Origin: Bdellovibrionota bacterium
Lineage (GTDB): Bacteria > Bdellovibrionota > Bdellovibrionia > Bdellovibrionales > Bdellovibrionaceae
DNA: 64,000 nt
Direction of reading: 5' to 3'
NCBI GenBank assembly: GCA_963170155.1
Contig: CAUJGP010000028.1
Location: 1-64,000, forward strand
Shown here: positions 28,436 through 38,289 of the stretch, piece after piece
Layout: every line of letters begins with the position of its first letter
How positions within the stretch are numbered: position 1 is the stretch's first letter
Position numbers and translations under genes: made by a program
Notes under the pieces: generated by a model
Told to the model about the DNA's origin: nothing
The model's input: the letters and a program-made list of their open reading frames with translations, nothing else
Database searches by the model: none

Positions 28436-30001
28436 TCAATCGACAAAATCAGGCCAAGTATTTTCAGGAAGTTTGAACCATTCAATGGCATCAACGGTCG
28501 CATGAACTTCATAGGCGCGGTATTTTTGATTCCAAAGAGCACTCGACCAATTCGCTAGCTCTGCCAAATAGTTTTGGCGACCATTGGTTTGTAAAAAAGC
28601 ACCTAGTTTTTTATCACGCAATTTCTCGTCTCTCTTAATGAGAAAGCGTAGAGCTTCAATATTCACATAAACAAAATTAACGTCCTTATTATCCAGTGAA
28701 AAAAATTGTAAACCTCGATGCAACAGTCCTGAATAAATGACAGAGATAGGCTCATCCGGGCAGCTTTGGATCACAATCACTTTATCTGCATGTTCCTGAA
28801 AATCGAGTAAAGCTTTCACGTTGGGCCATTCGCAGGTGAGAAAAACAAAATTCAAAGCACGAATAGAAGGTAAAGCTTTTCCATTGATAGGCGCCATCCA
28901 AGGAAAGCTCCAAAGTCCTTCTGGGGTCTCAGTGAGAACTCGGTATTTCATTTCCTGAAAAGCTAAATGAGAAAAATTTTGCAGCTCCAAAGGCGACCAA
29001 TCGTTATCTTTTTTAATAAATAAATCAACTTTGCTCAAATTACTGCTTGCCATATCCAATTCGCTCGCAAGCTTCATTTGAAAAGTAGCCCCAAAACTGG
29101 AATAACCTGTTTTTTCTAGAATTGATCTCCAAAGACTCGCTTCTTCTCTGACGAAGCTCTCCATCTCTGTCAGAGTCAATTCATTCAAAGGTGTGTCTTC
29201 TGTTAAGGACAGCATCTCAATAAATTTTGGAATTGAATTAAAGAAACCTATTTGATCTCCCATGGGGAGAGCTTGAAATGCTTGCCACAATTTGAATGAA
29301 AGCCAATAATTCAAGCTCAACGGCATGAAAAACTCAGCCTTGCGGGTAAAAGAAGGTTCAAGGCATAACGAAGTATAAGCCTCATCCTTAATAGAAGAAG
29401 AGCAATACCCAGACCAGGTTGAAGCCATTAAAGGCCATTGCTTCAAGATCGATTGCCAGCTTTCATCATGCTGATCCCTCACTCCTAAATTCCACATTAA
29501 AAAATCACTCATGACATCTAAGCGAAGAAACCCCAATCCTTGCCCTTTTTGAAATTGCTGTAACCACGATTTCAAATAAGCTCTTTCAAAAATCCATTTT
29601 TTATTGAAAAAAAGATCTTCACCTATCACCACTGAATCAGATGAAAATTGCAGAACAGAAGAACCACCGCTTTGAATAGTCACAGCAATGGGAAGAATGG
29701 GTTTAAAATTGGCTTTCAAGAGACCTTCTAACTGACTTAACCTTTTTTGAAGGTCCTCGTGTTTTTCAATAAAAATCGGTTCCGCTGGAATTTTATTTTT
29801 AGAATTACAATTATAAAAAGTTGTTGTTGATTTTTCTTGATTCATCCATTGAATTTTATCCACAAATGTAGACTCAAAACACAAAGGTTTTCGAGTGATG
29901 AAAGCCAATAAAGTTAGGTCCACGATCAACAATAAAATCAAAAAACTCATCATCCACTGACCTGAGGGTTTTATTTTTTTAAAATAGGAGAGATTGATCA
30001 A
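28436..30001 (-). CDS. Membrane-anchored protein of unknown function
   Basis: A 521-residue protein with one N-terminal membrane helix (about residues 14-36) and a large presumed periplasmic part. No domain is recognised. There are several Cys, many Trp and Phe, and segments such as GQGLGFLRLDVMSDFLMWNLG and WSFPWMAPINGKALPSIRALNF. Its TTG start overlaps the mvaB stop by 4 bases, so it is translated with the leucine-degradation operon, though nothing in the sequence links it to that pathway. It converges with the DUF1275 gene. Confidence 0.75.
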   Translation of the reverse strand: MINLSYFKKIKPSGQWMMSFLILLLIVDLTLLAFITRKPLCFESTFVDKIQWMNQEKSTTTFYNCNSKNKIPAEPIFIEKHEDLQKRLSQLEGLLKANFKPILPIAVTIQSGGSSVLQFSSDSVVIGEDLFFNKKWIFERAYLKSWLQQFQKGQGLGFLRLDVMSDFLMWNLGVRDQHDESWQSILKQWPLMASTWSGYCSSSIKDEAYTSLCLEPSFTRKAEFFMPLSLNYWLSFKLWQAFQALPMGDQIGFFNSIPKFIEMLSLTEDTPLNELTLTEMESFVREEASLWRSILEKTGYSSFGATFQMKLASELDMASSNLSKVDLFIKKDNDWSPLELQNFSHLAFQEMKYRVLTETPEGLWSFPWMAPINGKALPSIRALNFVFLTCEWPNVKALLDFQEHADKVIVIQSCPDEPISVIYSGLLHRGLQFFSLDNKDVNFVYVNIEALRFLIKRDEKLRDKKLGAFLQTNGRQNYLAELANWSSALWNQKYRAYEVHATVDAIEWFKLPENTWPDFVD

Positions 30002-30996
30002 GACATCTCCCCTTTCATTTTAATCGTGGATTTGGATAAATTTGCCAAGCTAACACGAGATGATAGTTTTCGTCCCATGTGCTGAGATAACCATTGATTG
30101 GTTTGAACCAAACGCTCAAGATTCAATCCCGTATTCACGCCCATGCTATTGAACAAATAGACGACATCTTCTGTGGCGACATTTCCCGTCGCTCCCGGGG
30201 CATAAGGGCAACCCCCTAAACCTCCAATACTCGCATCAAAACTCGTAATCCCCATATTGTAAGCTTTTAATATATTCACTAATGCCTGTCCCCTGGTATC
30301 ATGAAAATGGCCAGCCAAGCGAGCCGGCGGAACTAAAGCCAACAAAGGGTGGAGAAGCCTCTCAACATCTCCGGCACTGGCAACTCCAATCGTATCGCCC
30401 AAAGAAACTTCATAAACACCGAGATCCAGCATTCTCTGTACATTCTCAATCACCAAGGAACGATCCACAGCCCCTTCAAAGGGACATCCAAAACAAGTAC
30501 TCAAGTAACCTCGAATTTTAATCTGATGAGCTGTCGCTAACTTTGCAACGACATCGAATCTTTGAAAACTTTCTTCAATGGAGCAATTAATATTTTTCTG
30601 TGAAAAACTTTCGGAGCAAGCCGCAAAAACCGCAATCTCCTGAACTCCTAATCTAAGAGCTGTTTCCATGCCTTTCTCATTGGGAACTAAAACTGAAAGC
30701 TGTACATTTTCAGAAATGATTTTATTTTTTTGATCCACAAGGACAGCCTCTACCAACTCCTCAGAACAAGCCATCGCAGGAACCCACTTCGGGCTCACAA
30801 AAGCACCCACTTCTAATGACTGAGCGCCAGCCTTCACAAGTTGATGTAAAAGCTCCCTTCGCACCTTCACATCAGGGGAATGGGATTCATTTTGCAAACC
30901 ATCTCGTAAACCCACTTCCACAATGCGCACGTTTCCTGGTGAAACCAACGGTGTTAATAAATCTTTTTTCTTTGGGATCTGTACTTTTTGACTCAC
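29998..30996 (-). CDS. mvaB: Hydroxymethylglutaryl-CoA lyase
   Basis: A 332-residue HMG-CoA lyase that cleaves HMG-CoA to acetoacetate and acetyl-CoA, the last step of leucine degradation. The catalytic segments are VEVGLRDGLQNE (Arg-Asp, near residue 30), SLGDTIGVA, AGHFHDTRGQAL (metal His-x-His) and the signature loop GGLGGCPYAPGATGN with the active-site Cys. The gene follows the biotin-carrier gene of methylcrotonyl-CoA carboxylase after about 160 bases, consistent with a liu-type gene set. Confidence 0.93.
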   Translation of the reverse strand: MSQKVQIPKKKDLLTPLVSPGNVRIVEVGLRDGLQNESHSPDVKVRRELLHQLVKAGAQSLEVGAFVSPKWVPAMACSEELVEAVLVDQKNKIISENVQLSVLVPNEKGMETALRLGVQEIAVFAACSESFSQKNINCSIEESFQRFDVVAKLATAHQIKIRGYLSTCFGCPFEGAVDRSLVIENVQRMLDLGVYEVSLGDTIGVASAGDVERLLHPLLALVPPARLAGHFHDTRGQALVNILKAYNMGITSFDASIGGLGGCPYAPGATGNVATEDVVYLFNSMGVNTGLNLERLVQTNQWLSQHMGRKLSSRVSLANLSKSTIKMKGEMS

Positions 30997-31155
30997 TCTC
31001 TTATCCTTTAACGCACTCTCGATATTTACAGCTTTTCAGAACTTCGCAAGGAGGTCATCTTTTTTTTCAAAAACTGAGATTGATAAGAAATCCATGAGGA
31101 CTTAAAAACAATAGAGTAAAAAGAGCCTCGTTTTTTATCCTTTTATCCTCTTTTG

Positions 31156-31554
31156 TCAGCCATCAACAAGTGTTGGCTTCAATTTTACAAGTAATTGCCC
31201 TACAAGAACTTGATCTCCTACTTGAACAAGGATCTCTTCCACAGAAACTTGGGCTTCACATTTTAAAGTGTATTCCATTTTCATGGCTTCCATCACAACA
31301 ACAGCAGTCCCTGATTCAAGATCTTGACCCACCTGGACATCAATTTTAGTCACTTTTCCTGGCATAGGAGCACTAATATGATGATGAGTTGCTTTCCCCT
31401 CATGAGACCGCTTTCTGTCTTTTCCTTTTTGCAAGTCCGAAACAAAAGTTTGTCCTTGGTAGTGAACCCACAGTTTGCCATGAAGAATTTGTGCGTACCC
31501 TTCCATAGATTTCTCAGAACTATTCTTGATTGGTAAAACAATTTTCCGACTCAT
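31156..31554 (-). CDS. Biotin carboxyl carrier subunit of an acyl-CoA carboxylase
   Basis: A 132-residue biotinyl-domain protein: APMPGKVTKIDVQVGQDLESG leads to the biotin-attachment motif EAMKM (Lys92). The first 50 residues resemble the tail of a biotin-transport domain that in fused carboxylases precedes the biotinyl domain. The start was taken at the ATG overlapping the biotin-carboxylase stop (ATGA), with GGAGAG upstream. In most liu clusters this domain is fused to the carboxylase subunit; here it is a separate gene. Confidence 0.9.
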   Translation of the reverse strand: MSRKIVLPIKNSSEKSMEGYAQILHGKLWVHYQGQTFVSDLQKGKDRKRSHEGKATHHHISAPMPGKVTKIDVQVGQDLESGTAVVVMEAMKMEYTLKCEAQVSVEEILVQVGDQVLVGQLLVKLKPTLVDG

Positions 31555-33137
31555 AATACTCTCCAAGGTCCTTCCCACGGGCTGATAGACAAAGCGCTCG
31601 AATTTTCTGAAGCAGAAGATAATGAGGTGGAACCCATTCCTTGTGATCCTATCGGATGTCGTTTTCGCACAGAATCAATGAAAATTTGAATCTCCGGAGT
31701 AATGACCGGAGCTTCCAAAGATTGAGAAAAGTTTTTCTCAAAAAATCTTGTGGTCATGCTTCCGTCGATAAACTCTGGATGAGAAAGAATTTGTCGGAGC
31801 AAAGGAATGTTCGTGTGCACTCCAAAAATCACGCTCTCATCTAGGACCTTCAACATTTTATGGATCGCGGATGAACGTGTTTCATCCCATACAATTAATT
31901 TAGCGATCATAGAATCATAATAAGGAGTCACTTCATCTCCCTCTTCAAAACCATATTCAAAGCGACGACCAAAAGCCTCTGGCCAATGAATCATTCCCAG
32001 TCGCCCTGTGGATGGAACTCCTCCCTGATAAGGGTTTTCTGCATACAAACGACATTCAATACTATGACCTCTTGGAGAACGATTCACAGCAGATTCCAAT
32101 GCCGGTAACCCTTGTGCTGTCAAAATTTGAGCTTTGACTAAATCCACACCCATCACCATTTCAGTAACGGGATGCTCAACTTGCAATCGAGTATTCATTT
32201 CCATAAAATAAAATTGACCTGATTGAAGTAAAAACTCAACCGTCCCAGCTCCGCGATAACCCACCTGTGCGACCAAGCGCACAGAAGCGTCTCCCATAGC
32301 CTCTCGCAAGGCCGGAGTGAGCGATGGCGACGGAGCCTCTTCAATAATTTTTTGATGACGACGTTGAACAGAACACTCTCGCTCATTGAGGTGTTGCACC
32401 TGACCGGAAGCATTCGCAAAAATCTGAAATTCAATGTGTTTCGCATTATCCAAATATTTTTCAAGAAAAACTTTTGATGAGCCAAAAGCCGCCATAGCTT
32501 CTCTTTGAGCGGATTCAATGAGTGAGACGGCTTCCTTAGGTTGATGAATCACTTTCATCCCTCGACCACCACCTCCCGCGGCAGCTTTAACAATCACAGG
32601 AAATCCAATCTTTTCCGCTTCTCGCACTAAAACTTTAATGTCTTGAAGTTCTCCCTCGTAGCAAGGAACCAATGGAATTTTCAATCGCGTCGCGATTTCC
32701 TTGCTGAGAACCTTATCTCCCAAAGTTCTAATCGATTGAGGGGAGGGCCCTACAAAAATAATTCCTGCCTTTTCACAAGCCTCTGCAAAATCAGCATTTT
32801 CTGATAAAAAGCCAAAACCTGGATGAAGAGCATCGGCTTGAACGGATAGCGCTCCTTGAATCATTCTCTCAATAGACAAATAACTTTCTGCTGTGGGCGA
32901 CGGACCAACTTGCACCTTCAAATCTGACATTCGATAAGCTCGCGTGTGCACATCAGCCTCTGAATGAAGAAGAACCGTTTCAATTCCCATTTCTTGACAC
33001 GCATGAATGATACGAACGGCAACCTCTCCTCGATTTGCAATTGCCAATCTCTTGATCGATTTTATTTTTTGCAACTGAGATTGGGGTTGGTCTGAATTTT
33101 GATTTTGCTTATGAGCATGAGTTGGAGTTTTCAGCAT
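31551..33137 (-). CDS. Biotin carboxylase subunit (methylcrotonyl-CoA carboxylase type)
   Basis: A 528-residue biotin carboxylase with ATP-grasp fold: KRLAIANRGEVAVRIIHACQ, HPGFGFLSENADFAEAC, the glycine-rich ATP loop KAAAGGGGRGMKV, HLNERECSVQRRHQKIIEEAPSP and MEMNTRLQVEHPVTEM. It ends after the biotin-carboxylase C-domain and about 65 low-complexity residues, without the biotinyl domain of typical MccA/LiuD (about 660 residues). The ATG at 33137 overlaps the crotonase stop by 7 bases and has GGAG 8 bases upstream. With the beta subunit and hydratase nearby, methylcrotonyl-CoA is the likely substrate. Confidence 0.9.
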   Translation of the reverse strand: MLKTPTHAHKQNQNSDQPQSQLQKIKSIKRLAIANRGEVAVRIIHACQEMGIETVLLHSEADVHTRAYRMSDLKVQVGPSPTAESYLSIERMIQGALSVQADALHPGFGFLSENADFAEACEKAGIIFVGPSPQSIRTLGDKVLSKEIATRLKIPLVPCYEGELQDIKVLVREAEKIGFPVIVKAAAGGGGRGMKVIHQPKEAVSLIESAQREAMAAFGSSKVFLEKYLDNAKHIEFQIFANASGQVQHLNERECSVQRRHQKIIEEAPSPSLTPALREAMGDASVRLVAQVGYRGAGTVEFLLQSGQFYFMEMNTRLQVEHPVTEMVMGVDLVKAQILTAQGLPALESAVNRSPRGHSIECRLYAENPYQGGVPSTGRLGMIHWPEAFGRRFEYGFEEGDEVTPYYDSMIAKLIVWDETRSSAIHKMLKVLDESVIFGVHTNIPLLRQILSHPEFIDGSMTTRFFEKNFSQSLEAPVITPEIQIFIDSVRKRHPIGSQGMGSTSLSSASENSSALSISPWEGPWRVL

Positions 33138-33925
33138 TCCTTTTTCTCCCATGAAGTTTTCCAAAGCGGCGTTCTTTTTTCAAGAAACGATTTTAATCCT
33201 TCTTGCCCCTCAAGACTCACTCTTCGAGCTGCAATTAAAGACGCTGTAAATTCTTTTGCTTGCTCTTCACTGAGTGACAAGACCTGGTTCACAAGAGTTT
33301 TAGTGGCTTGAACAGCTTCTGGAGCCGCCTCTAAAAGAGCATTCACCCAAGAAGCTAAACCAACTTCAAGTTCTTCAACTGTTGTAACCACTTGATGAAC
33401 TAAACCCCATCGAAGAGCTTCATCAGCACTAAATACTTTGCCCGAGATCATCCAAGGAGCTATCAATCCAAGGCTGGATTTTTGCAAAACAAAGCTGCTA
33501 ATCACGGCAGGCGCTAAACCCAATCGTACTTCACTAAAGCAAAATTGACTGGAGTCCAGAGCAATAACCATATCCGAAACAGCCATTAAGCCTAAAGCTC
33601 CACCCATGGCAGCACCTTGAACCACTGTCAAAATGGGCGCTCGACAATTTTGAACAGCTTGGAACATGTCATATAACTTTATGGCATCTTTCTTGTTTTC
33701 TTCAAACGTGTAACTTACCATGGACTTCATCCACTCTAAATCAGCACCAGCGCAAAATACTTTTCCGGCCCCTCGCAGAATCACAACCCGTGTTGTAGCG
33801 GGGATTTCCTTGAATACTGTTGTTATTTCCTCAATCATCTCAGGATTGAAGGCATTACGTAATTCAGGCCGATTGAGGATGACCTCATAAACATTATTTG
33901 TATTTGAAATTTTTATCCACTTCAT
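33131..33925 (-). CDS. liuC: Enoyl-CoA hydratase family, probable methylglutaconyl-CoA hydratase
   Basis: A 264-residue crotonase-family enzyme with NRPELRNAFNPEMI, the oxyanion-hole segment RGAGKVFCAGADLEWM and the second loop VQGAAMGGALGLMA. SEVRLGLAPAVISSFV is typical of methylglutaconyl-CoA hydratases. In context it would hydrate 3-methylglutaconyl-CoA to HMG-CoA, between the carboxylase and MvaB. The start is the internal ATG at 33925 because GGAGAG lies 5 bases upstream; the longest ORF begins five codons earlier. It is coupled to the biotin-carboxylase gene after it. Confidence 0.88.
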   Translation of the reverse strand: MKWIKISNTNNVYEVILNRPELRNAFNPEMIEEITTVFKEIPATTRVVILRGAGKVFCAGADLEWMKSMVSYTFEENKKDAIKLYDMFQAVQNCRAPILTVVQGAAMGGALGLMAVSDMVIALDSSQFCFSEVRLGLAPAVISSFVLQKSSLGLIAPWMISGKVFSADEALRWGLVHQVVTTVEELEVGLASWVNALLEAAPEAVQATKTLVNQVLSLSEEQAKEFTASLIAARRVSLEGQEGLKSFLEKRTPLWKTSWEKKEC

Positions 33926-34069
33926 CGTGTCTCTCCACATGTCCCGTCAGTATTTCATCAGTGTTGCATTCATCCTTATCAATCAGGACTTATCCTTATT
34001 AAGCCCACTCTTGGAAACTATTGAAAAATCCAAAACAAGGTTGCATTGCCCCAACACCATCCACCAGAC

Positions 34070-35680
34070 TCACATTCTGAAAACGCCTTGCTTTCTATCG
34101 CCCCAAGACTGATTCAAACTCGCAGAAATCCCTAGAGCTAATACTCTCCTTGTATCCACCGGATCAATAATTCCATCATCCCACAAGCGAGCCGTGGAAT
34201 AATATGGTGAGCTCTCATTCTCATATTTCTCTAATGTCGGTCGTTTGAACTCTTCTTGTTCTTTGGAACTCAATGATTTTCCTTGAGCACTCAGCTGATC
34301 TATTTTTACGGTTAACAACACATTCGCAGCCTGCTCCCCTCCCATGACGGAAATCCTTGCTTGCGGCCACATCCACAACTGTCGCGGTTGAAAAGCTCGT
34401 CCACACATCCCGTAATTCCCGGCACCATAACTTCCTCCAATAATTACCGTGAATTTAGGCACATGAGCATTCGAAACAGCCATCACCATCTTGGCGCCAT
34501 GTTTAGCAATCCCTTCGTTTTCATATTTCTTACCCACCATAAAGCCGGTGATATTTTGTAAAAAGACCAACGGAATTTTTCTCTGTTCACAGAGCTCGAT
34601 AAAATGCGCCGCTTTCAAAGCGCTTTCACTAAATAAAACTCCATTATTAGCAATAATCCCAACAGGGAACCCCCAAATGTGAGCAAAGCCTGTGACCAGA
34701 GTTTTTCCAAAGTTGGCTTTAAACTCGTGAAGTTTACTGCCATCCACAATCCGAGCGATGATCTCTCGCACGTCAAAAGGTTTTCTGGAATCCGCAGGAA
34801 TCACGCCATAAATCTCTTCTAAAGAATATACAGGGTCTTCCACCGCTTGCATTTTCAAATGATGAACTTGTTTTTTTAAATTAAGATGCGAAACAATAGT
34901 CCGTGCGATTTCAAGAGCATGTTCATCGTCTTCCGCATAATGATCTGTCACCCCGCTAATTTCACAATGAACTTCAGCGCCACCCAACTCTTGGGAAGTG
35001 ACTACTTCCCCTGTGGCAGCCCTTACTAAGGGCGGCCCACCTAAAAAAATAGTCCCATTGTCTTTTACAATAATATTTTCATCGCTCATCGCAGGAACAT
35101 AAGCTCCGCCCGCCGTACAACTTCCCATAACAACACTGATTTGCGGAATTCCCAATGCTGACATTCTTGCTTGATTATAAAAAATACGACCAAAATGTTC
35201 ACGATCTGGAAAGACTTCCGCTTGAAGTGGCAAAAAGGCACCTCCACTATCAACCAAATAAAGACACGGAAGTCCATTTTCCAAAGCTATTTCTTGGGCT
35301 CTTAAATGCTTTTTCACGGTCATAGGAAAATAAGTTCCTCCCTTGACAGTTGCATCATTCGCTACGATCACACACTCCTGCTCGTGGATCCTCCCAATTC
35401 CTGTGATAATTCCCGCACCCGGGGCTTGTTGATCGTACATTCCCCAAGCTGCCAAAGAGGAAAACTCCAAAAAAGCGCTACCGGGATCCACTAAAGCTTC
35501 TATCCGCTCGCGAGCCGTTAACTTTCCTCGGCTTTTGTGCTTATGAATTGCATCTTGACCACCACCCCACTGAATCTCTTCAAGTCGAGTTCGCCACTCT
35601 GAGACGAAACCCATCATTTTCTTTTTATTCTCTAAAAATTCAGAGCTTTGTGGATTGATCAGCGTTTGCAGTACTTCCAT
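34070..35680 (-). CDS. mccB: Methylcrotonyl-CoA carboxylase, carboxyltransferase (beta) subunit
   Basis: A 536-residue carboxyltransferase of the MccB/LiuB type. The blocks [99 protein letters not shown] and the [16 protein letters not shown] loop are characteristic. It carboxylates 3-methylcrotonyl-CoA during leucine breakdown. It is the first carboxylase gene of the minus-strand set; about 145 bases separate it from the hydratase. No isovaleryl-CoA dehydrogenase gene is present in the window. Confidence 0.93.
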   Translation of the reverse strand: MEVLQTLINPQSSEFLENKKKMMGFVSEWRTRLEEIQWGGGQDAIHKHKSRGKLTARERIEALVDPGSAFLEFSSLAAWGMYDQQAPGAGIITGIGRIHEQECVIVANDATVKGGTYFPMTVKKHLRAQEIALENGLPCLYLVDSGGAFLPLQAEVFPDREHFGRIFYNQARMSALGIPQISVVMGSCTAGGAYVPAMSDENIIVKDNGTIFLGGPPLVRAATGEVVTSQELGGAEVHCEISGVTDHYAEDDEHALEIARTIVSHLNLKKQVHHLKMQAVEDPVYSLEEIYGVIPADSRKPFDVREIIARIVDGSKLHEFKANFGKTLVTGFAHIWGFPVGIIANNGVLFSESALKAAHFIELCEQRKIPLVFLQNITGFMVGKKYENEGIAKHGAKMVMAVSNAHVPKFTVIIGGSYGAGNYGMCGRAFQPRQLWMWPQARISVMGGEQAANVLLTVKIDQLSAQGKSLSSKEQEEFKRPTLEKYENESSPYYSTARLWDDGIIDPVDTRRVLALGISASLNQSWGDRKQGVFRM

Positions 35681-35703
35681 ATCTATTTCCTTTAATTAAA
35701 AAA

Positions 35704-36348
35704 TCACTTTAAAAGTGGAGTCCATTGAAGTTCAAAATGAAAATGCACCTGACTCAATAAGACATCCCCTTCCAATAAAATCATAACCGGTAAAAAATAA
35801 TCGACACTTCCGTCTTTCATTAGCTTTGCAATAGAAGTTTCAAATTCTGTCGGGTCTAACTCGCATCGCACTGTGCAATCTCCCAATCCTGCATGATGAG
35901 AAATCACCTCTGCCTTTTTTACACGAATTTTGAAATCTCCTAAAGGAGCATGCTTCTCTAAAATCCAACGACCTACTAACTCAGCCATCGCCAATAAAGA
36001 CGACGTTTCCCAATTCATGTGATTCTGTAAATGCTTTAAAGGAGACACCGTCGCTTCGAGCTTATAAGGCTTCCACTCTTTGACCTTGAGATGAAGCCAG
36101 CGAGAAAGAGGTTCCACCCGATGAGAGATTAAGGTAGCAACAGCAGGTGCCACTTCTGGCAAAGCGTCTTCAACAAAATTGACAAGGGCCGTCCAATGCT
36201 CAGTAATGCCGTTCTCAGATAATTTGGTTCGAAATTCACTTTTAACCTCTCGAGCCACACCCGTAACAACATCTTCTACTAATTTTTGCCCTTTTTTACG
36301 CCATAGTCCCAAAGTGTTTTGTAGCTGATTTTTAAAGTATTCTTGCAT
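35704..36348 (-). CDS. Possible DUF4442-like hot-dog domain protein
   Basis: A 214-residue cytoplasmic protein. The C-terminal 110 residues (NHMNWETSSLLAMAELVGRWILEKHAPLGDFKIRVKKAEV and on) resemble the DUF4442 thioesterase-like hot-dog fold, with the helix after a histidine-containing loop and then antiparallel strands. The N-terminal 95 residues are helical and charged and match nothing I know. The start was set at the ATG with GGAG 6 bases upstream, four codons inside the longest ORF. It precedes the mccB gene by 23 bases and may belong to the leucine operon, acting on acyl-CoA. Confidence 0.6.
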   Translation of the reverse strand: MQEYFKNQLQNTLGLWRKKGQKLVEDVVTGVAREVKSEFRTKLSENGITEHWTALVNFVEDALPEVAPAVATLISHRVEPLSRWLHLKVKEWKPYKLEATVSPLKHLQNHMNWETSSLLAMAELVGRWILEKHAPLGDFKIRVKKAEVISHHAGLGDCTVRCELDPTEFETSIAKLMKDGSVDYFLPVMILLEGDVLLSQVHFHFELQWTPLLK

Positions 36349-36480
36349 TTTTAACTCCACTTATCAAAAAGCTTCAGGTAGTTTTGATATTGCCATTCAT
36401 CAAAGAGCACAAAACCGGGAAGCCGTGAGGCTAATCCATAATGAAGTTATCGTCATTGTAATTTTGAGAGGGGTCAAAGT

Positions 36481-36993
36481 ATGAAATATATTAGTACATT
36501 AATCTTTGCTATGGCACTCATTGTCTCATGGAAACTCATCCAAGAAGAAAACCCCATCAACTTTGAAACTCATGCTTCTATTCAATTAAAATTGGTCGAT
36601 GTCATTAAACAAAGTATCCTAGAGGCCAAACCCCAAGCTGAAAATATAGAGGTCTTAAGTGTTTCAACAGAGCCTCTTTCTGATCAAGCACTCAAAGCCT
36701 ATTTTTCTTACAAATACAGCGAACAAGATACGGATTCCGGTGAATGGATTGAACAACAAATCAGCGGAGACGCTGTGTTAAAACGCAAGAACAGGCCTCA
36801 TCTTTCTGAAGATCTCTGGGTCATGGAAAGTGTTCAAACTCAAACCGGCAATTTGACCTTTAAAAATGGCATTGTGATTACTCCCCATGACGACACCACT
36901 CCTGCTGAGTCATCTTTACCACCCGATGCATCGCAAATAAATCCAACACCCATAGAAGCATCTCCATCGACTGATTCAACACCTAATGAGTGA
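36481..36993 (+). CDS. Exported or membrane-anchored small protein of unknown function
   Basis: A 170-residue protein with an N-terminal hydrophobic segment (residues 4-19) that is either a signal peptide or an anchor. The centre is an alpha/beta region; the C-terminal 40 residues are Pro, Ser and Thr rich and probably disordered. No family recognised. A good RBS (GAGAGGGG) precedes the ATG, and the stop overlaps the next gene by 8 bases, so the two are coupled. Confidence 0.65.
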   Translation: MKYISTLIFAMALIVSWKLIQEENPINFETHASIQLKLVDVIKQSILEAKPQAENIEVLSVSTEPLSDQALKAYFSYKYSEQDTDSGEWIEQQISGDAVLKRKNRPHLSEDLWVMESVQTQTGNLTFKNGIVITPHDDTTPAESSLPPDASQINPTPIEASPSTDSTPNE

Positions 36994-38026
36994 AAGTCTT
37001 AATTTTTACTCCATCGATGCAAAAGGGATGGTGTTTGATCAAAATCAGCATCCCCTTCAAGAGCCTGAGTCGATTCAATCTTTTTTTAACTTTCTTCAGA
37101 TCGGCGATGCCTTTCAAATAACCACCCGCCTTCATGACCAAACCATTCTTGTAGAAGCCTATGACGCACCTCTTATTGCAAAACAAATCCATCTTTCAAA
37201 ACATTCTAATAACCTGACCAATGCCTACGACCTCAGTTGGAATTTTGAACTCTCTTCTCTGATCCTTGATGAATGGGATCGCTTTCATGGATTAACCACT
37301 AGTGGCATTCCTTTTGTCATGGATTCAAAAGCCCAGGATCAATTTTTTGATCAACTCGATCACTTTGACGATGATTCTTTTTCCTATGATAATTCCACAT
37401 ATCTCCCAGAACCCTTCTGGATCACAGATTCCTCCCCCAACCAAGAATCCTATTGGACACAAAAATATCAGAATCAAGAAGCGGGGTGGGATTTAGGTGA
37501 CTCTGCCATGGGTCTTAAAGTGTTGTTGCCAAAACTCAAACTCCCCTCTTCTCGAATTCTTGTATTAGGGGGAGGACATGGCCATGATGCTGCACATTTT
37601 GCTCAGCAAGGCCATCATGTCACATTAGTGGATATCAGTCCCGAAGCCATTAAACGCGCAAAAACATCTTATGGCCATTTAGCTCAGCTTCATTTCATAG
37701 AAGGCGATATCTTCCAATTGCCTCACACTATGTACAATCAGTACGATCTTATCTTTGAACATACTTGCTATTGTGCGATTGATCCCACACGAAGGAACGA
37801 ATTAGTTCGACAATGGCGCAGGCTTCTTCATAGTAATGGAACTCTTCTGGGTCTTTTCTTCACAATGCCCAAGAGAATGGGGCCGCCCTTTGGTGGTAGT
37901 GAATGGGAACTCAATCGTCGCCTGCAAAGCCATTTTCAACCTTTAATCTGGCAAAGATTCCGGCAGTCCATCAAGCCCCGCTTAGGCCGAGAGCTTTTAA
38001 TTTATATGCAAAGAAAATCTGATTAA
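36986..38026 (+). CDS. SAM-dependent methyltransferase of the TPMT/thiol-halide type with extra N-terminal domain
   Basis: A 346-residue protein. Residues 155-346 form a class I methyltransferase of the thiopurine/thiol/halide (TPMT-like) group: YWTQKYQNQEAGWDLGDSA, the SAM loop ILVLGGGHGHDAAHFA, VTLVDISPEAI, FEHTCYCAID and FTMPKRMGPPFGGSEWEL. The first 150 residues are an added domain (DUF1285-like in feel, not confidently assigned) beginning SLNFYSIDAKGMVF. Such enzymes methylate small thiols, thioethers or halides. The gene is coupled to the exported protein gene before it (8-base overlap). Confidence 0.8.
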   Translation: MSESLNFYSIDAKGMVFDQNQHPLQEPESIQSFFNFLQIGDAFQITTRLHDQTILVEAYDAPLIAKQIHLSKHSNNLTNAYDLSWNFELSSLILDEWDRFHGLTTSGIPFVMDSKAQDQFFDQLDHFDDDSFSYDNSTYLPEPFWITDSSPNQESYWTQKYQNQEAGWDLGDSAMGLKVLLPKLKLPSSRILVLGGGHGHDAAHFAQQGHHVTLVDISPEAIKRAKTSYGHLAQLHFIEGDIFQLPHTMYNQYDLIFEHTCYCAIDPTRRNELVRQWRRLLHSNGTLLGLFFTMPKRMGPPFGGSEWELNRRLQSHFQPLIWQRFRQSIKPRLGRELLIYMQRKSD

Positions 38027-38289
38027 AAACATCATTCAGGCGCACTGATACAGTCAACAGCTGACGACCCCTCTTTTTCAAGAGTCTTTTAAAATTGGCA
38101 AGCCCCTCTCATTGTATTTCTTTCACTAACAAAAGGCGTATTTGGTCACTTTTATGGTAAAATTTTGTTTATAAACTAGTTTAGTTTAAATACAGACTCC
38201 ATAATTTTTGGCACCGAAATAGCATGGCAATCAAAGGCAAAGACAGTGCATGGGATTACCATCTTTACTTACTTCAAAGGACGTTTAAA

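Noticed and set aside
33131-33925. Crotonase gene as menB (naphthoate synthase)
   Set aside because: It lies among leucine-degradation genes and lacks the longer MenB sequence features; MenB is about 280-300 residues with a distinct C-terminus.
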